Positions 8,548 through 20,242 of a DNA stretch of 64,000 nucleotides are shown in pieces; positions within the stretch are counted from its first letter, which is position 1, and each line of letters opens with the position of its first letter. Origin of the DNA: Prado023 sp963798745 (GTDB taxonomy: Bacteria; Actinomycetota; Actinomycetes; S36-B12; CAIYMF01). The notes below the pieces were generated by a model. That model did no database searches, was not told the DNA's origin, and was given only the letters and a program-made list of their open reading frames with translations. The position numbers were made by a program, and so were the translations under genes. The stretch lies in contig CAWCUF010000003.1 of assembly GCA_963798745.1 (NCBI GenBank), positions 682,001 to 746,000 of the forward strand, read 5' to 3'.

Positions 8548-9965
8548 GCGGGGCTTCCTCCAGAGGTGGACAGGGCGTCGGCCTTGGCGGTCTCGGCGCC
8601 ATACTTGACGATGAACGGGATGCTGATGAGCACCAGCACGGCGGGCACCGCGGTGAACGCCATGAGGACGCCGGTGATCGCCGAGTCGGGCTGGGTGACC
8701 TGCTCGTCGGCCCTGCTGGAGACGAACCCGGTCACGGCCAGGACGGTCAGGACCAACGCCGGGCCGAGCGCGAAGCCCAGCGTCTCACCCGCGGTCCACA
8801 TGCCGGTGAAGACCCCCGCGCGCGCCTCGCCGGTGCGCTCGCGATCCGCGGCCACCGCGTCGGGCATCATCGCCAGCGGGAACATCTGGCAGCCCCCGTA
8901 CGCGACTCCGCAGACGGCGATCGCCGCCGCGATCGCGCCCAGCCCGAGGTCGCGGCCACCGATCAGCAGGGGCACCGCGCCGACCAGGAACACGACCGTC
9001 GCGCCCAGGAAGCCGCGCGTCTTGCCGAAGCGATGGGCGACCCAGTTCCAGAACGGCATGACCACGATCGCCGGCGCCACCAGGCAGACGAAGAGGATCG
9101 TGATGGAGGTGGGTCGCCCGACGATGTAGGTCGCGTAGTACTGGGCCGCGCCGAGCATCGCAGCGAAGCCCAGCGCCTGGATCACGAATCCCGCGAGCAG
9201 AGCGACGAACCCGGAGTTGTGCCGCACCGCGCGAAGCTGATCGACGAAGCTGCCCTCAGCCGCTGGCGTCACCCGGGCCGGCGCCTTCGACAGGCCGATC
9301 ACGCACAGCCAGATGCCCGCGAGCATCAGGCCGGCCATGAACAGGCCCATCACGAAATGCCCGAGGTAGGCCCCTCCGAGCGCGTCGCGGACGACCGGGG
9401 CCAGCGCTCCGCCGAGCAGGATCGCCACAGTCAGGAAGGCCACCCGCCAGGCCATCAGCGTGGACCGTTCCGCTGCGTCGTCGGTCAGTTCCGCGGACAG
9501 CGCGATGTAGGGCACCTGGAACAGTGCGAACGCCGTGGAGGCGACGATGAACGTCAGGAACACCCACGCTGCGGCCAGCCACGGACCCAGCGCGGGCGGC
9601 ACGGAGAAGATCAGGACGAACGACACCGGCAGCAGGATCCCGGCCAGCTTCAGGAACGGCAGCCGGCTGCCCACGTTCGCCGCGGCCCGGTCCGAGAACC
9701 GGCCGACGATCGGCAGGACGAGCACGTCCCACGCCTTGGGCACCGCCACGACGAAGGCCGCCACTCCGGCAGCCACGCCGAGGGTGTTGGTCAAGTAGTA
9801 CGCAAGGACCAGTCCCGGGACAGTGGCGAACACGCCGGTCCCGACCGAACCGAAGGCGTAGGAGATGGTGGTGCGTCGGGTCAGGTGCAGCTCATCGGGC
9901 GCTGCGGCCGGGGCGCCGGCGACCCCGTCGGCAGGTGGTGGCGTCGGCGGCGTGGACGAGGGCAT
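8544..9965 (-). CDS. MFS transporter, GPH-type cation symporter (473 aa)
   Basis: Twelve-helix integral membrane protein of the major facilitator superfamily, closest in pattern to the glycoside-pentoside-hexuronide:cation symporters: an N-terminal block ISYAFGSVGTGVFATVPGLVLAYY, then PKAWDVLVLPIVGRFSD, which matches the GPH helix 2-3 signature (D-x-x-x-G-x-x-S/D). The N-terminus carries a Pro/Ala-rich cytosolic segment of about 25 residues. It is translationally coupled to the downstream PLP lyase by a four-base overlap, so transport and lyase functions are probably linked. The ligand need not be a sugar; this family also includes lipid transporters such as MFSD2-like proteins. Confidence 0.85.
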   Translation of the reverse strand: MPSSTPPTPPPADGVAGAPAAAPDELHLTRRTTISYAFGSVGTGVFATVPGLVLAYYLTNTLGVAAGVAAFVVAVPKAWDVLVLPIVGRFSDRAAANVGSRLPFLKLAGILLPVSFVLIFSVPPALGPWLAAAWVFLTFIVASTAFALFQVPYIALSAELTDDAAERSTLMAWRVAFLTVAILLGGALAPVVRDALGGAYLGHFVMGLFMAGLMLAGIWLCVIGLSKAPARVTPAAEGSFVDQLRAVRHNSGFVALLAGFVIQALGFAAMLGAAQYYATYIVGRPTSITILFVCLVAPAIVVMPFWNWVAHRFGKTRGFLGATVVFLVGAVPLLIGGRDLGLGAIAAAIAVCGVAYGGCQMFPLAMMPDAVAADRERTGEARAGVFTGMWTAGETLGFALGPALVLTVLAVTGFVSSRADEQVTQPDSAITGVLMAFTAVPAVLVLISIPFIVKYGAETAKADALSTSGGSPA

Positions 9966-10075
9966 GACGCGACGCTACTCCCGGGCGCCTTCCCTGTGCC
10001 CGATCAAGCGCCGCCCGCAACCAGGGTCGGGGCGACCGAGGATGTCTCGGTGCCGCGGCGCCCTCGATGCGATGC

Positions 10076-11296
10076 TCAGGCGCCAAGCAGTGCTGCCGCC
10101 CGCCGACCGCTGGCCAGCGCGCCGTTGATGCTCGGTCCGCCGCGGTGATCGCCGGCCAGGACGATCCCGCCGACGACGACCGCTGGCGCCCGCCCCGTCG
10201 CGAGGTCGGCGGTGATCTCGGGAAGGGCGTGGGCTATCGGGTAGTGGGCCACCGGGTCGAGGTCAGCGGGCGACACGCCCAGCATCGCTGCGGCGTCGCG
10301 CCGAGCCTCGTCCTGGGCATGCGCCGAATCGTGATGGCCGACCGCGGAGGCGGCGATCAACGTCCGGCCGGGTGGGGCGTAGGTCGGCGCGGCATCGCTG
10401 AGCACCGCCACGTTGGCCAGCATGCTCTGCGGGGAGACCAGCAGCATCCGGTGCTGTCGCGGCAGGTCGGCAGCAGCGAAGTACCACGTGGTCAGCGCCC
10501 GCCAGTGCGTGGCCGGGGCCGGCGCGAGCAGTTGGCCCGGATCGGCCACCGCGAGGACGACATCGTCGGCGAGCCACTGCTCGTCGGCGGACTCGACCGC
10601 TCCGGGGGCCACCCGGGTCACTGTCGTGTTGAGGTGCACGGTGAGGTCGGCGGACAACCTGCGCGGGAGTTGCTCCATCCCACCGTCAGGAACGCCGGGG
10701 GTCCCGGCTAGGAACATCCGCAGGATCGGGTCGGCGACCGCGCGGCTGGTGACCAGCGTGTCGTCGGCCAGGACCCCGGACAGGAAGGGTGCGACGACGG
10801 TGTCGATCGTGTGCCGATCGACACCGGCCTCGGCCAGCGCCTGCCCGATCGGCTGCTGGGCGTCGTCAGGCCCGGGCCCTCGCCAAGGCCTCGGCGCGCC
10901 CAACCTGGCGCCGTACAACGCCAGCGCAGCCAGCCCTCGGGTGACTCCGAGCCCACGGACGGATCGCACGGAGGCCAGAGCGGAGGTCGGGGCACGGCGA
11001 GGATCAGCCAGGGGGTACCCGGTGCCGTCGTGCACCACCTCGACGCCGGCGGCGAACTGGTTGATCGCGAGCCCCGGCCAGGCCAGCCGGCCCTCCGGGT
11101 AGGCAGGGTTGTAGAGCTGGAAGCCCCGGTCCAGGGTGAATCCGTCGACATGGTCGCTGCGGACCCGGCCCCCCACACCGTCGCCGGCTTCGAGGACCAC
11201 GACCTGGCGACCGGCCGCGGCGAGCAGTTGCGCCGCCCGCAGCCCCGCCAGTCCAGCTCCGACCACGACCACTTCGACCCTGTTCGCCACGGCCAT
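10076..11296 (-). CDS. FAD-dependent amine oxidase / protoporphyrinogen-oxidase-like protein (406 aa)
   Basis: Flavoprotein of the amine-oxidase superfamily. The dinucleotide fold VEVVVVGAGLAGLRAAQLL begins near residue 7 and the following ELEAGDGVGGRVRSD motif (GG-x-x-RT type) near 35-45 is diagnostic. The C-terminal flavin contact is in GGIVLAGDHRGGPSINGALASG, the usual closing sequence. Length is normal for bacterial members. The start at 11296 puts the Rossmann motif right at the N-terminus; the frame stays open further upstream. Cytosolic, monocistronic in appearance. Substrate unknown; carotenoid or amine oxidation are options from family knowledge. Confidence 0.85.
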   Translation of the reverse strand: MAVANRVEVVVVGAGLAGLRAAQLLAAAGRQVVVLEAGDGVGGRVRSDHVDGFTLDRGFQLYNPAYPEGRLAWPGLAINQFAAGVEVVHDGTGYPLADPRRAPTSALASVRSVRGLGVTRGLAALALYGARLGAPRPWRGPGPDDAQQPIGQALAEAGVDRHTIDTVVAPFLSGVLADDTLVTSRAVADPILRMFLAGTPGVPDGGMEQLPRRLSADLTVHLNTTVTRVAPGAVESADEQWLADDVVLAVADPGQLLAPAPATHWRALTTWYFAAADLPRQHRMLLVSPQSMLANVAVLSDAAPTYAPPGRTLIAASAVGHHDSAHAQDEARRDAAAMLGVSPADLDPVAHYPIAHALPEITADLATGRAPAVVVGGIVLAGDHRGGPSINGALASGRRAAALLGA

Positions 11297-12122
11297 GAGC
11301 GTGCCGTGCGGTTGGTCAGACCGCAAACCGGCTCGTACCCCGCGGCCGGGGGTGAGCACGGCCAAGGTGATTGCGGCCCTGGTGGGATCAGCCCACGTCA
11401 GCGCGGCCAACGCGAGTGCGACCAGGCGGTGCGACCACGCGGGTGCGACCCGCAGTCACCCGACGGGTGGCCGCTCCCCCGATGTGCCGAAGCGCCGAGT
11501 TCTGGTTGAAAGGACCCCTGCCGAACCAACCCGCGAGCCCAAGTGCGCTCCGCGTGGTTGAAAGATCCGATCCGGCCAGCCGTCTTTCAACCACAACTCG
11601 GCGTTTGAGGCTCGGCCCACCGCCCAGCCGGCCCGGTTCAACCACAACTCGGCGGTTCAGCTTTGAACCGTCCGGAGGGGCGCCCCCGCTGTTTCGGACG
11701 ATGACACGCGGCCTCGTGATGGGCACGACCGGCAGCCGAATGGATGTGGTTGCCGCCGGCTGCCGGTTCCACCGCCCACTGACCGCCCCCGTGGACCTGG
11801 GGAGGACCGCGGTGCACAGACCCCTGGCTGCGGCGACGACCTGCATCGCGACCACGAAGGCAGTGGGCGCAGAGTTGGCCCGCACCGGCGCACCGGCCAC
11901 CACTCGCCAGCGCCGAGGGCGAGTCAGCGCAGGTCAGCGCAGGATCAGGATCGACCCCGCGAGTTCGAGCATCAGCACGCAGACCGCGGGGCGGACTCGG
12001 GCGGCGGGTTCGACCAGAACTCGGCGCTCGCGGGCCACCCCGACATCCGGCTGCCCCGCGGTCGCGCTCGCAGTGCCTTCCGAGGCGTCAGCGAAGGTCC
12101 GGCGCGACCCCCGCACGCTGCG
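11297..12122. other. 825-bp spacer without a supported gene
   Basis: Between the minus-strand flavoprotein and the DUF202 pair. Frames are open on both strands because of GC bias, but none shows a protein-like sequence or a ribosome binding site. Its main content is the interspersed 20-mer repeats listed separately. Confidence 0.5.
11493..12026. repeat. Interspersed 20-mer repeat family (TTCAACCAcAACTCGGCG), four copies
   Basis: Copies: inverted CTTTCAACCAGAACTCGGCG at 11493-11512; direct CTTTCAACCACAACTCGGCG at 11584-11603; direct GGTTCAACCACAACTCGGCG at 11635-11654; direct GGTTCGACCAGAACTCGGCG at 12007-12026. A partial inverted copy, GTGGTTGAAAGATCC, is at about 11554-11568. The inverted first and second copies can form a long stem, and a further perfect hairpin (CGGTTCA-GCTT-TGAACCG) lies at 11653-11670. 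The spacing and strand mix fit an intergenic repeat family rather than an operator. Confidence 0.7.
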
Positions 12123-12452
12123 TCAGGTCCCCACGAGAAGCATGCTGGACAGGGCGAGCAGCATGACGCATGCGCAGGTGACCACGATGAGGTTCGCGGC
12201 GGGGAACAGGACTCCTTGGGCGATGCGTTCGGGCTCGGTGCGCTGCCGGCGCAGTGATACCACGAGCACGAGCAGGCCAAGGGCCAACGCTGCGGCCGCG
12301 GCCACGATCGCCAGTGCGTTGCGGCCGACGGCGTAGGCCAGGACGGCCGAGGGCAGGCCCAGCAGGGTCAGGCCCAGCCGCGTCCAGGCCAACGTGGTGC
12401 GCTCGCCGGCCAGGCCCACGTCCGAGGGCCGCGACGGGCTGGCACCACTCAT
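12123..12452 (-). CDS. DUF202 membrane protein (109 aa)
   Basis: Small three-helix membrane protein of the DUF202 (YidH-like) family. The family hallmark is the segment DVGLAGERTTLAWTRLGLTLLG near residues 10-31, followed by membrane helices around 30-50, 50-70 and 85-105. Its ATG overlaps the stop of the preceding DUF202 gene (ATGA). DUF202 proteins occur as tandem pairs in many actinobacteria and presumably form heteromers; function is unknown. Confidence 0.85.
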   Translation of the reverse strand: MSGASPSRPSDVGLAGERTTLAWTRLGLTLLGLPSAVLAYAVGRNALAIVAAAAALALGLLVLVVSLRRQRTEPERIAQGVLFPAANLIVVTCACVMLLALSSMLLVGT

Positions 12453-12805
12453 GGCGCGAGCAGGACGGTCAGCCCGGTGGCCACCGCCAGGATCGCCAGG
12501 CACACTGCCACGACTGGGATCGAGCTGGACAGGGGCAGGGCCTCGTTGAGGCGTATGGCGCGTTCGACCTTGAACCACCTGTACAGGGCCCGGATCGAGA
12601 CGAGAGCCGCGAGCAGGATCCACAGGATCGCCAGCACGTTGACGGAGAAGTGCTCCCCCGGGATGATCGTGCCCACAGCAAGGCCTACGCCGAGCAGGCC
12701 CAACGACGTGGTGATCCAGGACAGGAACGTCCGCTCGTTGGCCAGGGTGAATCGCGGGTCGGGGTCCGTCCCCACCGATCGCACCCATGTGTCGAACCGA
12801 GTCAC
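12449..12805 (-). CDS. DUF202 membrane protein, YidH-like (118 aa)
   Basis: First gene of the pair. It shows the DUF202 signature DPRFTLANERTFLSWITTSL at about 14-33 and three hydrophobic helices (about 33-50, 55-75, 95-116). The GTG at 12805 was chosen because AGGAGG lies nine bases upstream; the frame has no better start nearby. The arginine in the ANERTFLSW motif and the overall length match the family. It is probably a plasma-membrane protein cotranscribed with the second copy; no role is established. Confidence 0.85.
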   Translation of the reverse strand: MTRFDTWVRSVGTDPDPRFTLANERTFLSWITTSLGLLGVGLAVGTIIPGEHFSVNVLAILWILLAALVSIRALYRWFKVERAIRLNEALPLSSSIPVVAVCLAILAVATGLTVLLAP

Positions 12806-12926
12806 CGGCTGTCCCCTCCTGCTCGCCCTCACCATAGCGAGGGCGAGCAGAGGACGCCCCGTGCACGCCTCACCGGTCATCCGGTCGGCCCGGTCCGAGC
12901 CCGGACCGCCCGGTCGGGCAGCGGGG

Positions 12927-14561
12927 TCAGCGCCCCGGGATCGGTCCGCCCGCTGGCCGGGTGGCCCGACGTGGTCCCCGACGCGGGGCCGCGGTCGGCG
13001 CCGGGGCTCCCCCACTCGACCAGACAGTGACAGACGAGTTGGCGGCACCGGAGCCCGACCGGCTCCCCGGGCGGCTTCCTGAGGAAGTGGCCGCACCGCG
13101 CGTGGGAGCATCCGGCTGTCCCTTGCCGCCCTGGCCGGTGCGCCCGGAGGTGCCGCGACCCGTGGTCGTGCCGCCGGAGCGACCCCGTCCCGAGCCGCCG
13201 GGGCGACCGCGCCCACCGCCACCAGAGCCACGCCCACCGCGACCGGAATCCGGGCGCTCGGCGGGGATCGGCGCAGGGTTGACCACGCGCACGCGCGGGG
13301 CGCTCGGGCCGACGAGGGCCTCGATCAAGGGATCACCGGCCCGGATGTCGCGGTTCTTCGGCGAGATCGCCGCCTTGCGCATCAGGTCCGCGACGTCGCG
13401 GCGCTGCTCGCGAGTGGCCACTGTGACCACCACTCCCGAGGCGCCCGCGCGGGCGGTGCGCCCCGAGCGGTGCAGGTACGCCTTGTGCTCGGCGGGCGGA
13501 TCGATGTGCACCACCAGGCCGATGTCATCGACATGGATCCCTCGGGCGGCGATGTCGGTGGCCACCAGAACCCGCGCCTGGCCGCCGGAGAACGCAGCGA
13601 GGTTGCGCTGGCGGGCAGCCTGGCTGAGGTTGCCGTGCAGGTCGACCGCGGTGATGCCGGCAGCCGAGAGCGTGCGCGCCCAGCGCTTGGCCTGATGCTT
13701 GGTCCGGGCGAATGCCAGCGTCCGGCCCTGGCCGCTGACCAACGCCTCGACGATCAGCGAACGCTCCGCGGCATCCACGGTGAACACGTGATGATCCATG
13801 GCCGGCACGGGCGAGGCCGCGGAGTCGACCTCGTGGGTGACCGGCTCGTGCAGGTAGCGGCGGGCCAGGACATCGACCCCGGAGTCCAGGGTCGCGGAGA
13901 ACAGCAGCCGCTGCCCGCGCGCGGGGGTCTGGTCGAGAAGCCTGCGGACCTCGGGCAGGAAGCCCAGGTCGGCCATGTGGTCGGCCTCGTCGAGGACAGT
14001 CACGGCGATGGCCTCGAGGCTGGCGTGCCGTTGCTTGATGAGGTCGGCCAGGCGCCCGGGAGTTGCCACGATGATGTCCACGCCGGCAGCCAATGCGCTG
14101 ACCTGGGGGTTCTGGCCGACCCCGCCGAAGATGGTGCGGGTGCGCAGACCCATCGACTTGGCCAGCGGGGCGATGGTCGCGTCCACCTGGATGGCCAGCT
14201 CGCGGGTGGGCACGAGAACCAGACCACGCGGTTGGCGGGCGGCCGAGCGCCGCCCGGCCAGGGCTACCACCAGTGGCAGTGCGAAGGCGACGGTCTTGCC
14301 GCTGCCGGTGCGGCCGCGGCCCAGCACGTCGCGCCCAGCCAGGGAGTCGGGCAGGGTGGCGGACTGGATCGGGAAGGGGGCATCGATCCCCCCGGAGTTC
14401 AGCGAGGCGATCAGCGCGGCAGGCACGCCGAGGCCGGCGAAGGTCGTCGGCGGCGCGTGCCTGGCTGATCCGGGCGGTCCTGCGGGCGCGGTGCGCGCCT
14501 TCGTGGGGCGGGGTGCGTTTCGGGTGCGCGCAACCGAAGCCGCGGGGGCGGGAGTGTTCAC
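12927..14561 (-). CDS. DEAD-box RNA helicase with RGG-like tail (544 aa)
   Basis: ATP-dependent RNA helicase, RhlE/CsdA type. From a GTG at 14561: Q motif region FAGLGVPAALIASL near 41-54, Walker A RTGSGKT at 84-90, PTRELA near 118-123, DEAD at 191-194, SAT at 222-224, then helicase-C motifs ARGIHVDDI and HRSGRTARAG. After about residue 445 the protein becomes a Gly/Arg/Ser/Pro-rich disordered tail (repeated GRGG and GRGRSGG units), typical for RNA binding in actinobacterial members. The frame remains open 48 codons upstream to 14705; the start is therefore uncertain, as no good ribosome binding site precedes 14561. Likely role in rRNA or mRNA remodelling, often induced by cold. Confidence 0.9.
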   Translation of the reverse strand: MNTPAPAASVARTRNAPRPTKARTAPAGPPGSARHAPPTTFAGLGVPAALIASLNSGGIDAPFPIQSATLPDSLAGRDVLGRGRTGSGKTVAFALPLVVALAGRRSAARQPRGLVLVPTRELAIQVDATIAPLAKSMGLRTRTIFGGVGQNPQVSALAAGVDIIVATPGRLADLIKQRHASLEAIAVTVLDEADHMADLGFLPEVRRLLDQTPARGQRLLFSATLDSGVDVLARRYLHEPVTHEVDSAASPVPAMDHHVFTVDAAERSLIVEALVSGQGRTLAFARTKHQAKRWARTLSAAGITAVDLHGNLSQAARQRNLAAFSGGQARVLVATDIAARGIHVDDIGLVVHIDPPAEHKAYLHRSGRTARAGASGVVVTVATREQRRDVADLMRKAAISPKNRDIRAGDPLIEALVGPSAPRVRVVNPAPIPAERPDSGRGGRGSGGGGRGRPGGSGRGRSGGTTTGRGTSGRTGQGGKGQPDAPTRGAATSSGSRPGSRSGSGAANSSVTVWSSGGAPAPTAAPRRGPRRATRPAGGPIPGR

Positions 14562-14812
14562 GGGGGGTCCGTTCGTTTCAGGGGTGTGGCCGCAGGTGCT
14601 GGCCCAACTCGCGAAGGGGACGCCGGGAACTTCCTGCGGCGTCGAAGCAGACGACCCGTGCCTGCGACCGTGCGTCGAAGACACCGTGCGCCGCGCGTGC
14701 GGCACGTGTGCAGGCTACCCCGGATCGACCTGCGCGAAACGCCACCTCTCGCCGGGCGCCGCCTGCGACTTCTCTCGACGGGTGCCCAGCAGGGCAGGCC
14801 CGGACGCTCGGG

Positions 14813-15208
14813 TCAGTCGCGGACGTCCTTGATGACCTTCTTGGCCACGGTCAGCTTCAGGATGAACGCGGCGATCATGGACGACAGCCAGATCACCATC
14901 GCCGCCACGATCCACGTGACCACTCCGTTGATGCTGAGCTGCTCGCTGGAGGTGAGCAGGTCGGTGACGATCAGCGCGATCAATGCGGAGAACAGTCCCA
15001 CGCCGCCGGTGAGCACGGTGGCGTTGCGTTCGGTGATCTGGGCCATCAGCGGACTGATGAGCGCCTGGATCAGTCCGAACAGCACCGCGACGAACAGGAA
15101 TCCGGCGGGGTAGGCCACCGAGAAGTCGTCGAGGACGATATCGGCGACGAGCAGGCCGATGGCAGCAGCGGCCATGTAGACCGCGGCATTGACGAGGAAG
15201 CGAATCAT
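14813..15208 (-). CDS. Phage-holin superfamily IV-like membrane protein (131 aa)
   Basis: Small protein with four hydrophobic helices (about 5-27, 35-55, 65-85, 95-118) in the arrangement of the PF04020/YvlD family, sometimes annotated as phage holin 4. The loop with PLMAQITERNATVLTGGVGLF is the polar centre. It ends with a basic tail KKVIKDVRD. Chromosomal members are not phage lysis genes as far as known, and there are no phage genes here. Function unknown; membrane located. Confidence 0.75.
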   Translation of the reverse strand: MIRFLVNAAVYMAAAAIGLLVADIVLDDFSVAYPAGFLFVAVLFGLIQALISPLMAQITERNATVLTGGVGLFSALIALIVTDLLTSSEQLSINGVVTWIVAAMVIWLSSMIAAFILKLTVAKKVIKDVRD

Positions 15209-15355
15209 GGCCGGAGGCTAGCGCACGGTGCCCGCAGCGCGGGGGACGAACGGGGCGCGCCGCGCAGGGCCGCGACCACACCGGCTGGCGACGCACGGGT
15301 GCCGGCCGGATTCCCGCAGGCAGCGACTCGCAGACGGGTGACGCGCCGCCGGACC

Positions 15356-15523
15356 TCAGCGCACCAGGTCGGGGTCGTTGAGGTAGGCCTCGATCAGGGC
15401 ATGGGCCATCGCGCGGGCCTCGGCGTCCTTGGGATCGGCGGCCAGCGCGACGAGCAACCGGGCAGCTTCGGCCGATTGGGCATGCCCGCCCTTGTTCACG
15501 ATCTCCACCAGGTGCGCGTCCAT
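15356..15523 (-). CDS. Small helical protein (55 aa), unknown
   Basis: Begins MDAHLVEIVNKGGHAQSAEAARLL and is almost wholly alpha-helical (AARLLVALAADPKDAEARAMAHALIEAYL). No known motif. ATG 15523 used; an upstream in-frame start at 15559 would add 12 residues. It sits divergently from metA about 120 bp away. The composition is protein-like rather than random, which is why I keep it. Confidence 0.5.
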   Translation of the reverse strand: MDAHLVEIVNKGGHAQSAEAARLLVALAADPKDAEARAMAHALIEAYLNDPDLVR

Positions 15524-15645
15524 GCACCGACCCTGACAGCCCAGCGCCGCGCGTGCCACTCGAGGGCCCCGCCTGCGGCCTACGCACCAGCCGGCCCGGG
15601 CAGTGCCCCGTAGAATCGCGCCACCAACAACGGGAAGTGCGCACC

Positions 15646-16575
15646 ATGCCGGTCAAGATCAGGGAGGGCCTGCCCGCGGGCGAGGTCCTCGCCGCCGAGA
15701 ACGTGTTCGTGATGACCGATCGTCGGGCTGCCAGCCAGGACATCCGTCCCTTGAGCATCCTCGTGCTGAACCTGATGCCGACCAAGCAGACCACCGAGGC
15801 CCAGCTCCTGCGCCTGCTGGGCAACTCGCCGCTGCAGGTCGAGGTCACCTTCCTGCACACGGCGTCCTACTCCTCCAAGCACACCGACCACACCCATCTC
15901 GAGGTCTTCTACGAGACGTTCGAGCATGTCCGCGACACCCGGTTCGACGGCCTGATCATCACCGGCGCGCCCGTGGAGCTCATGGATTTCGAGGAGGTCG
16001 ACTACTGGGACGAGCTGGTCGGGATCATGACCTGGGCCGACTCGCATGTCTTCTCCACGCTGGCGATCTGCTGGGGTGCGCAGGCCGAGCTCTACCACCA
16101 CTACGGGATCGGCAAGCGCACGGTGGACCGCAAGGTGTTCGGCGTCTTCAGCCACGAGGTCTCGGACCCGAAGAACAAGGTCACCCGCGGCTTCGACGAC
16201 ATGTTCCTGGCCCCGCACTCCCGGCACACCACCGTCGACGTGGCCGACATCCTCGCCGAGCCCGACCTCGAGCTGCTGGCCGTCTCCCCGGATGCCGGGA
16301 TGTACCTGGCGGCCTCGCGCGACGGTCGCCGGGTGTTCGTCACCGGGCATCCGGAGTACGACGCCGAGACGTTGGGCGACGAGTACCACCGCGACCTGGC
16401 TGCCGGGCTGCCGATCGACGTGCCGGGCAACTACTACCCGGGGGACAACCCCGAGGAGTTGCCGGTGGTCCGGTGGCGGGCGCATGGGGACCTGTTGGTC
16501 TCCAACTGGCTGAACTACTGCGTCTACCAGGAGACGCCGTACGACCTGCACGAGTTGGCCGCGCGCGAGGACTGA
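15646..16575 (+). CDS. metA: Homoserine O-acyltransferase MetA, predicted acetyl-CoA specific (309 aa)
   Basis: First committed step of methionine synthesis: acylates the hydroxyl of L-homoserine in the cytosol. Class-I amidotransferase-like fold. The catalytic Cys142 (LAICWGAQ), His235 and Glu237 (TGHPEYD) are all present, and length equals the family's. Residue 111, which selects the acyl donor, is Glu (GAPVE), as in acetyl-CoA-using Bacillus MetA, whereas succinyl-CoA-using E. coli has Gly. I therefore predict homoserine O-acetyltransferase activity despite the usual succinyltransferase label. The start at 15646 aligns exactly with the E. coli numbering. A TAGAAT hexamer at 15611-15616 could be the -10 box; no SAM or other riboswitch was seen in the short leader. 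Confidence 0.95.
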   Translation: MPVKIREGLPAGEVLAAENVFVMTDRRAASQDIRPLSILVLNLMPTKQTTEAQLLRLLGNSPLQVEVTFLHTASYSSKHTDHTHLEVFYETFEHVRDTRFDGLIITGAPVELMDFEEVDYWDELVGIMTWADSHVFSTLAICWGAQAELYHHYGIGKRTVDRKVFGVFSHEVSDPKNKVTRGFDDMFLAPHSRHTTVDVADILAEPDLELLAVSPDAGMYLAASRDGRRVFVTGHPEYDAETLGDEYHRDLAAGLPIDVPGNYYPGDNPEELPVVRWRAHGDLLVSNWLNYCVYQETPYDLHELAARED

Positions 16576-16624
16576 GTCGACCCGCGGGCGTCGCTCGCCC
16601 ACCGGGCCGGCCCAACCAACCCGC

Positions 16625-16647
16625 CCGGCCGGCCGGCCGGCCGGCCC
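16625..16647. repeat. Tandem CCGG/GGCC tract
   Basis: Uninterrupted self-complementary run of (CCGG) units between the convergent metA and glycosyltransferase genes. It can fold on either strand and, with the GGGCCGGCCC just upstream at about 16604, could act as a bidirectional terminator. A slippage-prone site. Confidence 0.55.
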
Positions 16648-16655
16648 ACTCTCCT

Positions 16656-17701
16656 TCAGGCGCCGAACCACTCCTTGACCTGAGCGACGATCGCGCGGTC
16701 GAACTGGTCGTCGTCGTGCCGGGTGCCCAACCAGCCCACGAAGTCCCCACCCGCGCACTTGTCCAGCTCCGCCCGGCAGGCAGCCGTCTCGGTGACGGCG
16801 CGGTAGAGCATCGCCTCCGCCTCGGCCTGGTTCGAGTAGAGGAACGGGTAGCCGCTGGGGACGATCGCGCGCGCCCACGACCGGTCCGGGAACACGCCCA
16901 CCGCACCGGCCACCAGCGCCTCCACGTACTCCAGGCCGTAGGTCTCGTCCCGCGCGGTGGCCAGGAAGGCGGTCGTGCGCGCCAGCGCGTGCCAGTAGTC
17001 CTCCCGCGTGGCCGTCAGCGGACCGACCCACGCCCAGTCCTTGCGCGAGAGGCGCATCGCCCGTTCGCTGATCAGGTGCGACTCGTGCAGGCGCGCCTCG
17101 ACCTTGATCGGCGTGCGCTTCTGGATCCGCTCCACCACGTCGAGGAAGACCTGGGGCTGCTTGCGCTCGGAGAGATAGATCGCCGGGTACAGCACGACCG
17201 GCACGCTCGGCTCCTTGCGGGGCTGGACGTGCTCCAGGCGGATGCCCAGGTTGACCCAACCGATCTGGGACTCCTCGGCGATCGGACGGATCGTCCACTT
17301 CGAGACGATCTCGCGCACCTCGGTGGCGGTCCGCTCGGAGTTGGCGAACGTGGGGAACAGCCCGCAGGCCAGCGCCAGTGCGGAGCGCTGCACGCGGTGG
17401 TCGAACTTCGCGGTGCCGAACCAGACGAAGTTCATGATGTGCGGCTCGTCGCAGTTCTGGGCCAGCGTCCGCCAGACCGCCATCGAGTCGATGACGTCCA
17501 TGTTGATCACCAGCGTGTCGGCGCCCTCGACGAACTCCAGGGGGATCACGTCGAAGTCGGCACCGTGCCGCGGTCCCGCGCCGATCAGCCGAGACCCCGG
17601 GAACACCCGCAGCAGCCGGCGCACCAGGGTCGCCCCCGCGTCATGACCGCCGACGTGGCCCTCGGCATCCACGATCGCCGCGCTGTACTTGATCGCGATG
17701 T

Positions 17702-17705
<4 letters not shown>
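16656..17705 (-). CDS. Glycosyltransferase, GT-B fold type (349 aa)
   Basis: Predicted sugar transferase of the GT1/GT4 superfamily. The N-terminus starts with a beta strand (MNIAIKYSAAIVDAEGHVGGHDAG), as in GT-B enzymes. The C-terminal half has VVLYPAIYLSERKQPQVFLDVVERI (start of the second Rossmann domain) and the donor-binding ETYGLEYVEALVAGAVGVFPD, which matches the E-x7-E type motif of GT4. No signal peptide or membrane helix; probably cytosolic or peripheral. The start overlaps the stop of hppA by four bases, so it is translated together with the proton-pumping pyrophosphatase; the reason is unclear, although nucleotide-sugar chemistry generates pyrophosphate. Acceptor unknown. Confidence 0.75.

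Positions 17706-20242
<2,537 letters not shown>

Noticed and set aside
6664..9129. 821-codon plus-strand frame across the hypothetical gene, PLP lyase and part of the MFS gene
   Set aside because: It is antisense to three genes with clear motifs or start signals, and its translation is nonsense-like.
11371..12336. Plus-strand frame through the repeat spacer
   Set aside because: Arg/Thr/Ser-rich translation, crosses the repeats and the DUF202 gene; no protein-like pattern.
14562..14705. 48 upstream codons of the DEAD-box gene as coding
   Set aside because: Ser/His/Thr/Pro-rich and unlike helicase N-termini; more likely a leader, though a start there cannot be excluded.
14813..15208. Holin-like protein as sign of a prophage
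   Set aside because: No other phage gene nearby; the family is common as a chromosomal membrane protein.
15560..15645. SAM or other riboswitch before metA
   Set aside because: Leader is under 90 bases and shows no conserved riboswitch core.
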